Shown here: in pieces, positions 1 through 6,178 of the stretch | Layout: each line of letters opens with the position of its first letter | Numbering within the stretch: the first letter of the stretch is position 1 | Assembly: GCA_050013615.1 (NCBI GenBank) | Contig: JBEKEX010000141.1 | Span: 1-6,931 of the forward strand | DNA: 6,931 bases | Direction of reading: 5' to 3' | Origin: JBEKEX01 sp050013615 | GTDB lineage: Bacteria; Chloroflexota; Anaerolineae; Anaerolineales; Anaerolineaceae | Translations under genes and position numbers: made by a program | Notes under the pieces: model-generated | What the model was told of the DNA's origin: nothing | Databases searched by the model: none | Seen by the model: the letters and a program-made list of their open reading frames with translations, nothing else

Positions 1-39
1 CTCGGCCAGGGAAGCATCCTTTACATCATAATTAGCCAT
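1..39 (-). CDS. ahcY: S-adenosylhomocysteine hydrolase (adenosylhomocysteinase), N-terminal fragment
   Basis: Only the first 13 codons are in the window; the gene runs off the left edge. They read MANYDVKDASLAE. From memory this matches the start of bacterial and cyanobacterial adenosylhomocysteinases, which begin with a YD(V/I)KD-SLA stretch followed by a Gly and an RIEWA segment. The ATG at 39-37 has a GGAGG Shine-Dalgarno six bases upstream, so the start is well supported. The family enzyme is a cytoplasmic NAD-dependent hydrolase of about 420-470 residues that reversibly splits S-adenosylhomocysteine into adenosine and homocysteine. The neighbouring adenosine kinase upstream on the same strand supports the call, because removing adenosine pulls this reaction forward. 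No catalytic or NAD-binding residues are visible, so the assignment rests on a short N-terminal match plus context. Confidence 0.7.
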   Translation of the reverse strand, partial: MANYDVKDASLAE

Positions 40-45
40 ACTATT

Positions 46-50
46 CCTCC
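46..50 (-). promoter_or_regulatory. Ribosome binding site of ahcY
   Basis: On the minus strand GGAGG lies six bases (AATAGT) before the ATG at 39-37. This near-ideal Shine-Dalgarno fixes the start of the truncated ahcY reading frame. Confidence 0.75.
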
Positions 51-100
51 ATTGAACTTGGTTTAAATCACAACGGGTGTCTTCGCCTATCTCGTACCTG

Positions 101-146
101 CCCCTGTTCTTTAGGGGGAGGCCTGCCTCGTTGAGGCCCGCCTCGT
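101..146 (-). promoter_or_regulatory. Structured leader element between adoK and ahcY (two abutting hairpins, tandem 15-bp repeat)
   Basis: In the 127-base gap before ahcY, the minus strand can form two hairpins end to end. The first (144 to 118) pairs an outer GAGGC with GCCTC and an inner GCCTC with GAGGC, with a 2x2 internal loop and a three-base AAC loop. The second (117 to 101) pairs CCCCT with AGGGG around a seven-base loop. The same DNA is a tandem repeat: 117-131 and 132-146 are 15-base units differing at two positions. No T-tract follows either hairpin, so it is not a classical intrinsic terminator. I do not recognise the conserved core of the SAH or SAM riboswitches. It could be a cis-regulatory RNA, an mRNA processing or stability element, or a protein-binding site. 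The structure is seen in the sequence; the function is inference. Confidence 0.4.
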
Positions 147-166
147 AGAGGTGAGACACAGGTGAA

Positions 167-1123
167 TTACAACAAAATATCCAATTTTCCTTGATCATCA
201 TAACACAGGCGGTAACGCGCTACGAACTCCGCCGGCGTGTAAGAATGGTTTTGGGTGCCATGCTGCTCCAGGCAGTAGGCAGCCGCCAGCGAACCCATCT
301 GACCGCAGGTCTGCCAATCCAATCCCAGTTGATAGCCGCGCAGGAACCCGCCGCGGAAGGCATCGCCCACGCCGGTCGGGTCGGCCATATGTTCCACCGG
401 CGCAGCAGCGATCGAGAATTCCTTGCCTTCGGCATAAATGGTCGAGCCTTTTTCGCCCAAGGTCACCACCATGAACTTGACCTTATCCAGGATCTGCTTG
501 GGGGTCAGGCCGGTGTGTTTCTGCAACAGCAGATATTCGTAGTCATTCACGAACAGACTCTCGCAGCCCAGCACGCCCACGCGGATATCTTCCGGGTCCA
601 CCCGCACGATCTGCTGGCTGGGGTCATATAAATAGGGGATAACCATTTGCTGGCACTCTTCCGAGAGCTGCCGCATGGCCTTGGGATCGTTGGGCGAGAT
701 GACCACCAGATCCGGCATATCGTGAGTCAGTTCATGCAGCGAGATCTCCGCTGCATTTGCCATGGCGCCGGTGTAGAAACTGGCAATTTGGGCATTGGAT
801 AGATCCGTGTTCTGGAAGAATGAAGCAGTGAACTTGCCGGGAACCGCACGAACATACGTGGTATCCACGCCGTGACTTTCCAGCCAACGGCGGTATTCTT
901 CGAAATCCTCACCCACGGTGCCCATCACTTTGGGATGATCGCCCAGCAGTGCCAGGGTATAGGCGATGTTGGGCGCCGTTCCGCCGCGTCGCTTCACCAT
1001 TTGGTCGACGAGGAAGGACAGGCTGAGCTTGTCGAGCTGATCGGGCAGAATGTGGTCCTTGAAATAGCCGGGGAACGACATCAAATAATCATAGGCAATG
1101 GAGCCGGTACAAAGAATGGACAT
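167..1123 (-). CDS. adoK: Adenosine kinase, PfkB/ribokinase family (mycobacterial AdoK-like)
   Basis: A 318-residue PfkB-family sugar/nucleoside kinase. The N-terminal CTGSIAYDYLMSFPG stretch, the LSLSFLVD stretch (residues 33-40), the RGGTAPNIAY glycine-rich motif (46-55), AQIASFY (111-117) and DPSQQ (167-171) closely resemble the Mycobacterium adenosine kinase as I remember it. The PfkB signature DPTGVGDAF at 248-256 supplies the anion hole and the catalytic base Asp254. The expected reaction is ATP + adenosine to ADP + AMP in the cytoplasm. The start ATG has an AGGAG site six bases upstream. The gene begins 12 bases after the mtnA stop and precedes ahcY, so it probably removes adenosine made by AhcY. 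The length is normal for the family and there is no sign of damage. PfkB members are often labelled only 'carbohydrate kinase', and substrate cannot be proven from sequence. The resemblance and context make adenosine much likelier than a sugar. Confidence 0.8.
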   Translation of the reverse strand: MSILCTGSIAYDYLMSFPGYFKDHILPDQLDKLSLSFLVDQMVKRRGGTAPNIAYTLALLGDHPKVMGTVGEDFEEYRRWLESHGVDTTYVRAVPGKFTASFFQNTDLSNAQIASFYTGAMANAAEISLHELTHDMPDLVVISPNDPKAMRQLSEECQQMVIPYLYDPSQQIVRVDPEDIRVGVLGCESLFVNDYEYLLLQKHTGLTPKQILDKVKFMVVTLGEKGSTIYAEGKEFSIAAAPVEHMADPTGVGDAFRGGFLRGYQLGLDWQTCGQMGSLAAAYCLEQHGTQNHSYTPAEFVARYRLCYDDQGKLDILL

Positions 1124-1129
1124 GAGGTG

Positions 1130-1137
1130 CTCCTCTC
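1130..1137 (-). promoter_or_regulatory. Ribosome binding site of adoK overlapping the mtnA stop
   Basis: The minus strand reads GAGAGGAG here, with the AGGAG core six bases before the adoK ATG (1123-1121). The purine run overlaps the mtnA TGA stop (1138-1136). Ribosomes ending mtnA would therefore release beside the adoK start, which suggests translational coupling. Confidence 0.65.
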
Positions 1138-2182
1138 AAACCTCTCGCAGTACACGAGGTAGATTGATTTCGAAAGGCGGCTTTATAATGCCGCGGTCGG
1201 TCACCAGTGCGGTCAGCAGTCCATGCGGGGTGATGTCGAAAGCCGGGTTGCGCGCCTTGGCACCTTTGGGAGCCACGGGCTGTCCATGGAATGTGATTCC
1301 CAGCACTTCATCCGCATCGCGCTCTTCGATGGGGATCTCATCGCCGGTCGCCAGTGAAAGGTCGGCAGTCGTCGAAGGGAAGACCGAATAAACCGGCACC
1401 CCGTTGGCATGCGCCGCCAGCGCCAGCATGTAGCTGCCGATCTTATTGACCACGTCGCCATTGGCGGCTACCCGGTCGGCGCCGAACATCACTTTTTGCA
1501 CGTCACCGCGCCGCAAAAAGTAGCCGGCCGCCCCATCCGAGATGATCTCGTAGGGGATGCCCCATTGTTCCAGCTCCCATGCCGTCAGCCGCGAGCCTTG
1601 CAGCCGCGGCCGGGTTTCGTCCACCAGCACGTGCACGTGCTTGCCCTGTTCGTGCGCCCTGCGGATACAGCCTAGCGCTGTGCCCCAATCAACAGTAGCC
1701 AGCGCGCCGGTGTTGCAGTGATGGATAATCGTGTCGCCATCATCGATCAATGTCGCGCCGTTGTTCGCCATGCGCAGGTTGGTGGCGACGTCTTCTTCGG
1801 CAATTTGTTTGGCCTCGGCCAGCAGCTTTTCGACCAATTCACTTGCCGTTTCACAGGGTGTATCCACCACAATTTGCATGCGTTGGAGCGCCCATCCCAG
1901 GTTGACGGCTGTGGGCCGTGAAGCCAGCAGTTCCACCGCTGCGGTCTTCAATTCCGAGTGCAGCTTGAGAAGGTCTTTGGCCGTGCTGCGGCATCCGGCC
2001 AGCGCCAGCCCAAACGCGGCCGCCGCTCCAATGACCGGGGCACCGCGGACGGTCATGTTGCAGATTGCCGCGATCACGTCCTGATACGTGCGGCAAACAA
2101 CAACTTCAAAGCGACCAGGCAACAGGCGCTGGTCGATCATCTTCAAGCTGCAAGTCAGGTCATCCCATTCAATCGTTCGCAT
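1136..2182 (-). CDS. mtnA: S-methyl-5-thioribose-1-phosphate isomerase
   Basis: A 348-residue member of the eIF2B-like MtnA family. It converts 5-methylthioribose-1-phosphate (aldose) to 5-methylthioribulose-1-phosphate (ketose) in the methionine salvage pathway, in the cytoplasm. Visible family motifs are MRTIEWDD at the N terminus, RGAP at 46-49, HCNTGALAT around 155-163, VDETRPRLQGSRLTAWEL at 187-204, GADRVAANGDVVNK at 234-247 and EIPIEERDADEV at 282-293. Cys156 and Asp236 correspond to the catalytic Cys/Asp pair known in Bacillus subtilis MtnA. The frame is open for 50 more codons upstream, to 2332. The MRTIEW start is preferred because family members begin there and a promoter lies inside the upstream stretch. 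The Shine-Dalgarno is weak (GGTG, eight bases before the ATG). Other methionine salvage genes such as mtnP are not in the window. Confidence 0.93.
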   Translation of the reverse strand: MRTIEWDDLTCSLKMIDQRLLPGRFEVVVCRTYQDVIAAICNMTVRGAPVIGAAAAFGLALAGCRSTAKDLLKLHSELKTAAVELLASRPTAVNLGWALQRMQIVVDTPCETASELVEKLLAEAKQIAEEDVATNLRMANNGATLIDDGDTIIHHCNTGALATVDWGTALGCIRRAHEQGKHVHVLVDETRPRLQGSRLTAWELEQWGIPYEIISDGAAGYFLRRGDVQKVMFGADRVAANGDVVNKIGSYMLALAAHANGVPVYSVFPSTTADLSLATGDEIPIEERDADEVLGITFHGQPVAPKGAKARNPAFDITPHGLLTALVTDRGIIKPPFEINLPRVLREV

Positions 2183-2198
2183 GCGGGTAACACCAAAT

Positions 2199-2222
2199 GA
2201 CGCCCTCTCGTCGGAAGGCGTC
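2199..2222 (-). promoter_or_regulatory. Hairpin in the 5' leader of mtnA
   Basis: The minus strand can fold into a 9-bp stem, with GACGCCTTC pairing to GAGGGCGTC through one T-G wobble, closed by a six-base CGACGA loop. It lies between the predicted transcription start near 2234 and the mtnA ATG at 2182. It holds the purine-rich GAGAGGG run in its 3' arm. It could stabilise the mRNA or modulate translation. No known riboswitch is recognised, and the leader is too short for a SAM-I type. Confidence 0.4.
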
Positions 2223-2240
2223 AGCGAAAGAACGGAGCGA

Positions 2241-2269
2241 AGTTTAACATGCAATCTTTCATTTGTCAA
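2241..2269 (-). promoter_or_regulatory. Sigma-70-type promoter of the mtnA-adoK(-ahcY) operon
   Basis: On the minus strand a perfect -35 box TTGACA (2269-2264) is followed by a 17-base spacer and a -10 box TAAACT (2246-2241), which matches TATAAT at four of six positions. Transcription should start near 2234, giving a leader of roughly 50 bases before the ATG at 2182. The promoter lies inside the upstream open extension of the mtnA frame, which argues that the extension is not translated. Confidence 0.7.
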
Positions 2270-2356
2270 AGAAATCGACCTTTTTGATTGTTCGATAATC
2301 GCCTGATTTTCGCCTGTTACCCACCCAGGCATGTGTCATCTTTCATTGAAGTGCAC

Positions 2357-2385
2357 TTGACATCATCTCCCCATCAGGGTATAAG
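2357..2385 (+). promoter_or_regulatory. Sigma-70-type promoter of the lytic transglycosylase gene, predicted leaderless
   Basis: A perfect -35 box TTGACA (2357-2362), a 17-base spacer and a -10 box TATAAG (2380-2385, five of six matches) form a near-consensus promoter. Only six bases (CCTTCT) separate the -10 box from the ATG at 2392. The normal start of transcription, about seven bases past the -10 box, therefore falls on the A of the start codon. No Shine-Dalgarno sits at a usable distance; the only purine run, AGGG at 2376-2379, lies upstream of the predicted transcript. Confidence 0.72.
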
Positions 2386-2391
2386 CCTTCT

Positions 2392-4800
2392 ATGCGTAAA
2401 TACGGTCTGCTGGTTTTAGCGTTGATTGCCTTTATCGTTTTAGGCTGCAACCTGCCGTTCCTGAGCAGTTTCAGCCTGTTCGGTGGACCGACACCCACGC
2501 CTTCCGCTACGGCCACGGTAACGCCGACGCCTACACCCACTCCCACACCAACCCCCATTCCCACGGTGCGCCTGGAATTGGGCGATGTCGCCCTTTCGCA
2601 AGGTGACACCACTTCCGCCGCCCAGCAATTCCAGGCTGCTCAGGCGCAATCCAACGATGCCGAAGTCCAGGCCGCGTCATTATTGGGTACGGCGCGCATC
2701 GCCATTGATTCCGGCGATTGCAATTCGGCACTGACCACACTCAACCAGGTCATCCAGCAATTCCCACAGAGCGCTTCTGCGGCCAACGCCCACTTCTTTG
2801 CCGGGCAGTGCTACGACAGCCAGCAAAATTACTCCGCCGCCGCGGTTGAGTATTCCAGTTTCCTGGCCCTCAAGCCCGGCATCATCGATGCTTACGTCCT
2901 CGAATTGGAGGGCACGTCACTCAGCCAGTCCGGAGACTACGCCAACGCCATTGTTGCCTACCAGAAAGCCCTGCAGGCCAACCCGCCGGGTAATTCCGAC
3001 ACGCTCAACATCAAGATCGGCAAAAACCAAGCCGCCGAAGGCAATTACACCGACGCCATCCGCACCTACATGAACGTCTATTCCACGACTCAAAACGATT
3101 ACAACAAAGCCACTGCAAACCTGCTTTCCGGCCAGGCTTACCTGGCGTTGGGGTTGCCGGATCAGGCTTATGCCCGCTTCCAGGATTCGGTCAATAATTA
3201 CCCGACTTCTTATGATACGTATTCCGGCCTCGTCCAATTGGTCAATGACAACATCCCCACCAATCTGCTCCAACGCGGCCTGGTGGATTATTATGCCGGC
3301 CAATACAGCTACGCCATCGATGCCTTCACCACCTACATGACGACCACCCCCGGCTACGACAGTACTGCCCTGTATTTCAAAGCACTCAGCCAGGTTGAGA
3401 TCGGCCAAACCGATGCAGCCGAGAATACGCTCGACGTCCTCATCAACAACTTCACCGCTAGCGATCCCTACTGGGCCAAAGCCTGGGATGAAAAAGCTTA
3501 CATCCAATGGGGGTACGCCGGGCATTATTACGATGCAGCTCAAACTTACCTGAACTTCGTCTCCAGCAATCCAACTGCCAACGAAGCGCCGCAGTATTTA
3601 TTCGATGCCGGGCGTGCCTACGAGCGCGGCAATCTGCTCGACCAGGCTGCCACCACCTGGGAGCGCTTGATCAATGAATACCCCACTGCTTCTCCCAGTT
3701 ACCAGGCTTTATTCCTGGCCGGCGTCACGCGCTACCGCCTCGCCCAGTACGATAAGGCATTGACCATCTTCCAGCGCTGCCTGGTTCTCGCCACCAACAG
3801 CGATGATTCAGCAGCCGACTACCTTTGGATCGGCAAGACTCAGCTTGCCATGAGTAAATCTCAAGATGCGGACTCCTCCTGGCAGCTTGCTGCGCAGGAA
3901 GATCCGACGAATTATTACAGCGTGCGTGCCCACCAATTATTGCTCAACGAAGCCCCCTTCACCACCGGGCCGAACCTCGATCTGAACTACGACCTGGCCA
4001 GCGAACGCACCCAGGCGGAAGATTGGATGATGACGACCTTCAAACTTCCCGCTGGCACCGACCTGAATGGTCTGGGCGACCTGGCCGACAACCTCAACCT
4101 GAAGCGCGGCGACCTGTTCTGGAGCCTTGGCCTGTATTCGGAAGCCAGTTCGGAATTCGAAACCCTGCGCCAATCGCTCGTCTCGAATGCCGCCGACAGC
4201 TTTCGTCTCGTCAATCACATGCTCGACCTGGGCATGTACAACACCGCCGTCTATGCCACCCGCCAAATCCTTGACCTAGCCAATCTCAACGACGTGACCT
4301 CGCTCAACGCGCCCATGTTCTTCAACTATGTGCGCTTCGGCGCCTATTTCGCCGACTCGGTACTTTCGGCAGCAAAAGCAAATAACTTCTCACCGTTGTT
4401 CTTGTTTGCCACCATCCGCCAGGAAAGCATGTTCCAGCCCTACATCAGTTCAAGCGCAGGCGCTTTAGGGTTGATGCAACTCGTCCCGGATACCGGTAAG
4501 GAAACTGCCAGCGGGCTCGGTTGGCCGCAAAACTTCACCACCAATGATCTGTTTAACGCCAACGTCAATATTACCCTGGGGGCACGTTACATGGCCAACC
4601 AGCGTGATTATCTCGGTGGTGACTTGTATGATGCCTTGGCTGCTTACAACGCCGGCCCGGGCAACGCCCAAATCTGGCAATCGCTTTCCAACGGTGACCC
4701 CGATCTGTTCCTGGAAGAGATCCGATATGACGAGACCCGCACTTACATCCGGCAGATCGTGGAATTTATGAACATCTACCGTGTGATCTACGAAAAATAA
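2392..4800 (+). CDS. Lipoprotein lytic transglycosylase: TPR-like repeats plus C-terminal SLT domain
   Basis: An 802-residue surface protein. Residues 1-18 form a lipoprotein signal peptide: Arg-Lys, a hydrophobic core, then the lipobox VLGC with Cys19 as the predicted lipidated residue. Residues 33-58 are a Pro-Thr linker. From about 59 to 560 runs a chain of TPR-like helical hairpins, for example AIVAYQKALQANP at 186-198 and YDKALTIF at 453-460. The rest up to about 650 is also likely helical. The C-terminal SLT domain (about 660-795) has IRQES with catalytic Glu678, GLMQ at 693-696 and AYNAGPGN at 751-758, the hallmarks of Slt70/MltC-type transglycosylases. These enzymes cleave the MurNAc-GlcNAc bond of peptidoglycan, leaving 1,6-anhydroMurNAc ends. 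The layout resembles Slt70, with a membrane anchor and linker added. The gene is a single cistron, divergent from mtnA and convergent with the E2 gene. The start follows from the signal peptide and the adjacent promoter. The physiological role (growth, turnover or secretion) cannot be read from sequence. Confidence 0.9.
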   Translation: MRKYGLLVLALIAFIVLGCNLPFLSSFSLFGGPTPTPSATATVTPTPTPTPTPTPIPTVRLELGDVALSQGDTTSAAQQFQAAQAQSNDAEVQAASLLGTARIAIDSGDCNSALTTLNQVIQQFPQSASAANAHFFAGQCYDSQQNYSAAAVEYSSFLALKPGIIDAYVLELEGTSLSQSGDYANAIVAYQKALQANPPGNSDTLNIKIGKNQAAEGNYTDAIRTYMNVYSTTQNDYNKATANLLSGQAYLALGLPDQAYARFQDSVNNYPTSYDTYSGLVQLVNDNIPTNLLQRGLVDYYAGQYSYAIDAFTTYMTTTPGYDSTALYFKALSQVEIGQTDAAENTLDVLINNFTASDPYWAKAWDEKAYIQWGYAGHYYDAAQTYLNFVSSNPTANEAPQYLFDAGRAYERGNLLDQAATTWERLINEYPTASPSYQALFLAGVTRYRLAQYDKALTIFQRCLVLATNSDDSAADYLWIGKTQLAMSKSQDADSSWQLAAQEDPTNYYSVRAHQLLLNEAPFTTGPNLDLNYDLASERTQAEDWMMTTFKLPAGTDLNGLGDLADNLNLKRGDLFWSLGLYSEASSEFETLRQSLVSNAADSFRLVNHMLDLGMYNTAVYATRQILDLANLNDVTSLNAPMFFNYVRFGAYFADSVLSAAKANNFSPLFLFATIRQESMFQPYISSSAGALGLMQLVPDTGKETASGLGWPQNFTTNDLFNANVNITLGARYMANQRDYLGGDLYDALAAYNAGPGNAQIWQSLSNGDPDLFLEEIRYDETRTYIRQIVEFMNIYRVIYEK
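2488..2565 (+). repeat. Pro-Thr linker coding repeat
   Basis: This segment encodes residues 33-58 of the lipoprotein, mostly alternating Pro and Thr from CCN-ACN codons, interrupted by a short Ser/Ala/Thr/Val stretch. It would form an extended spacer between the membrane anchor and the repeat domain. Third-base variation shows it is not a freshly expanded microsatellite, although such tracts can change length. Confidence 0.8.
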
Positions 4801-4801
4801 A

Positions 4802-4833
4802 ATGATGGGGTGGCTGTCAGGCCACCCCATCAT
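4802..4833 (-). terminator. Intrinsic terminator of the pyruvate dehydrogenase operon, between convergent genes
   Basis: A perfect 13-bp inverted repeat (4802-4814 with 4821-4833) encloses a six-base loop. Reading the minus strand, the stem is followed directly by TTTATTTTT (4801-4793), the U-tract expected of a Rho-independent terminator. It lies just after the E2 stop at 4844. In the plus direction the stem begins two bases after the transglycosylase stop but is followed by CAATTGAACTTT, a poor U-tract. It may therefore work less well for that gene. The minus-strand U-tract overlaps the last codons of the transglycosylase gene. Confidence 0.88.
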
Positions 4834-4843
4834 CAATTGAACT

Positions 4844-6178
4844 TTATCCCATCAACAATCCCAACGGGTTTTCCAAATAACCACCCAGCGCTTGCATGAA
4901 CTGGGCTGCCTCCACCCCATCGGTGATGCGATGGTCCGCAGAAATGGTAGCCTTCATTCGCATGCCGACCTTCAAGGCATCCCCCGCCACTACGGGCACT
5001 TTGTGGGCCGTCCCCACTGCCAGGATGGCCGCTTCCGGCGGGTTGATGATGGCAGCAAAGTCTTCCACATCGTACATGCCCAAATTACTGATGGAGAATG
5101 TCGAACCATCTACATCTTGCGGGCGTACTTTGCCCTGCCGGGCACGTGCAGCCATCTCTTTGACCTCGGCCGAGATCAGGCTGAGCGGCTTTTGGTCGGC
5201 ATCTTTGCACACTACGGTCATCAGGCCACCCGGTACCGAGACCGCCACGCCCAAATTGATGTGCCCATGGCGGACGATATTATCGCCATCCAGTGACGCA
5301 TTCAAATTAGGGAACTGGCGCAGCGTCAATGCCGCAGCCTTGACCACGAAATCGTTGACCGATAATTTCTTTTCATCTGACACCAGTGCATTGGCCTGAG
5401 TGCGCAAACTCAACAGCATTTCGACATCGTAGGTATGAGTGATGTAAAAATGCGGTATCCGCTGCTTGGCATCCGCCATGCGCCGCCCAATGGCTCCCCG
5501 CAATCGGTCGAGCGGGATGCGCTGGTCTTCCGGCACAGGGCCGGGTGCCCATTGAAGTACCTGTGCCGCAGCCGCCACAGCCGGAACAGGTTTGCCGTGC
5601 AGGCTGGCTTCCGGTGCTGCCTTACGTTGGCCGAGAGCCCCTTCGACGTCTTTGCGTACAATGCGCCCGCCCGGGCCGGTGCCTCGCAAGCCGCGCAGGT
5701 CCAGGCCGGCATCCACGGCCAACTTTCGTGCCAGGGGTGAAGCCTTGACCATGCCGGTCCCAGCACCGATAGGCGCGGTTTCGACCACAACCGGCGTGAC
5801 AACCGCGGCTGGAACAGCAACCGGTTTTACAGCCTCTTTCGTCATTACTTTTTCGGGTGCAGGTGCCTGCACCCCAGCGGGTGCCTGCGCCCCTGCGGGT
5901 ACAGCCCCCAGGTTTAGGCTGCCTACGTCCACTTTTTCTCCCGCCGCAGCAATGACCGCAATGGGCGTACCTACAGGTACAATGGTCCCTTTAGTGACGA
6001 GTTGTTTGTAAACTACGCCGCTGAAATTGGATTCGACTTCCACCGTGGCCTTATCGGTCTCGATCTCTGCCAGCACAGCGCCCTTTTCGACGGTCTCGCC
6101 CTCCTGGCGCACCCAGCGCACCAGCGTTCCCTCCGCCATATCGAACCCTAATTTCGGCATGGTGACGATATCAGCCAT
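4844..6178 (-). CDS. pdhC: Dihydrolipoamide acyltransferase (E2) of a pyruvate dehydrogenase-type complex
   Basis: A 444-residue E2 core subunit. In order it has one lipoyl domain (about 3-78) with the lipoylated Lys43 in ETDKATVE, and an Ala/Pro/Val-rich flexible linker (about 90-142). A peripheral-subunit-binding domain (about 144-181) follows, with SPLARKLA and GTGPGGRIVRKDV. After a second linker comes the acyltransferase domain (about 220-444), with catalytic His416 and Asp420 in DHRITDG. It transfers the acetyl group from the lipoyl arm to CoA in the cytoplasmic multienzyme complex. The start codon overlaps the E1-beta stop (TAATG) and has an AAGGAGGTG site inside the E1-beta tail. A terminator follows, so this is the last gene and E3 is encoded elsewhere or upstream. 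Acetyl specificity is inferred from the E1-beta; branched-chain or acetoin complexes are less likely alternatives. Confidence 0.9.
   Translation of the reverse strand: MADIVTMPKLGFDMAEGTLVRWVRQEGETVEKGAVLAEIETDKATVEVESNFSGVVYKQLVTKGTIVPVGTPIAVIAAAGEKVDVGSLNLGAVPAGAQAPAGVQAPAPEKVMTKEAVKPVAVPAAVVTPVVVETAPIGAGTGMVKASPLARKLAVDAGLDLRGLRGTGPGGRIVRKDVEGALGQRKAAPEASLHGKPVPAVAAAAQVLQWAPGPVPEDQRIPLDRLRGAIGRRMADAKQRIPHFYITHTYDVEMLLSLRTQANALVSDEKKLSVNDFVVKAAALTLRQFPNLNASLDGDNIVRHGHINLGVAVSVPGGLMTVVCKDADQKPLSLISAEVKEMAARARQGKVRPQDVDGSTFSISNLGMYDVEDFAAIINPPEAAILAVGTAHKVPVVAGDALKVGMRMKATISADHRITDGVEAAQFMQALGGYLENPLGLLMG

Noticed and set aside
101..117. The CCCCT/AGGGG hairpin as a terminator ending the mtnA-adoK transcript
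   Set aside because: In the minus direction the stem is followed by CAGGTACGAG with no U-tract, so intrinsic termination is not supported.
40..166. A SAM or SAH riboswitch before ahcY
   Set aside because: The gap is structured, but I do not see the conserved core sequences of the known SAH or SAM classes; a covariance-model search would be needed to say otherwise.
2284..2300. Imperfect palindrome around GATTGTTCGATAATC as an operator
   Set aside because: Only the outer four bases pair well and the centre does not; this is within chance for an AT-rich spacer.
2343..2612. A minus-strand frame encoding a Gly-Val repeat
   Set aside because: The Gly-Val alternation is simply the antisense of the Pro-Thr linker codons, and the frame crosses the plus-strand promoter.
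2917..3543. A 208-codon open frame on the minus strand inside the transglycosylase gene
   Set aside because: It is antisense to a well-supported coding region, its translation is low-complexity (rich in Gly, Val and Ile) as expected from the complement of biased codons, and it shows no recognisable domain or ribosome binding site.
5592..6011. A plus-strand frame of about 139 codons opposite the E2 gene
   Set aside because: It is rich in Ala, Pro and Thr because it is antisense to the Ala/Pro/Val linker and lipoyl region of E2; the E2 frame has clear domains and catalytic residues.
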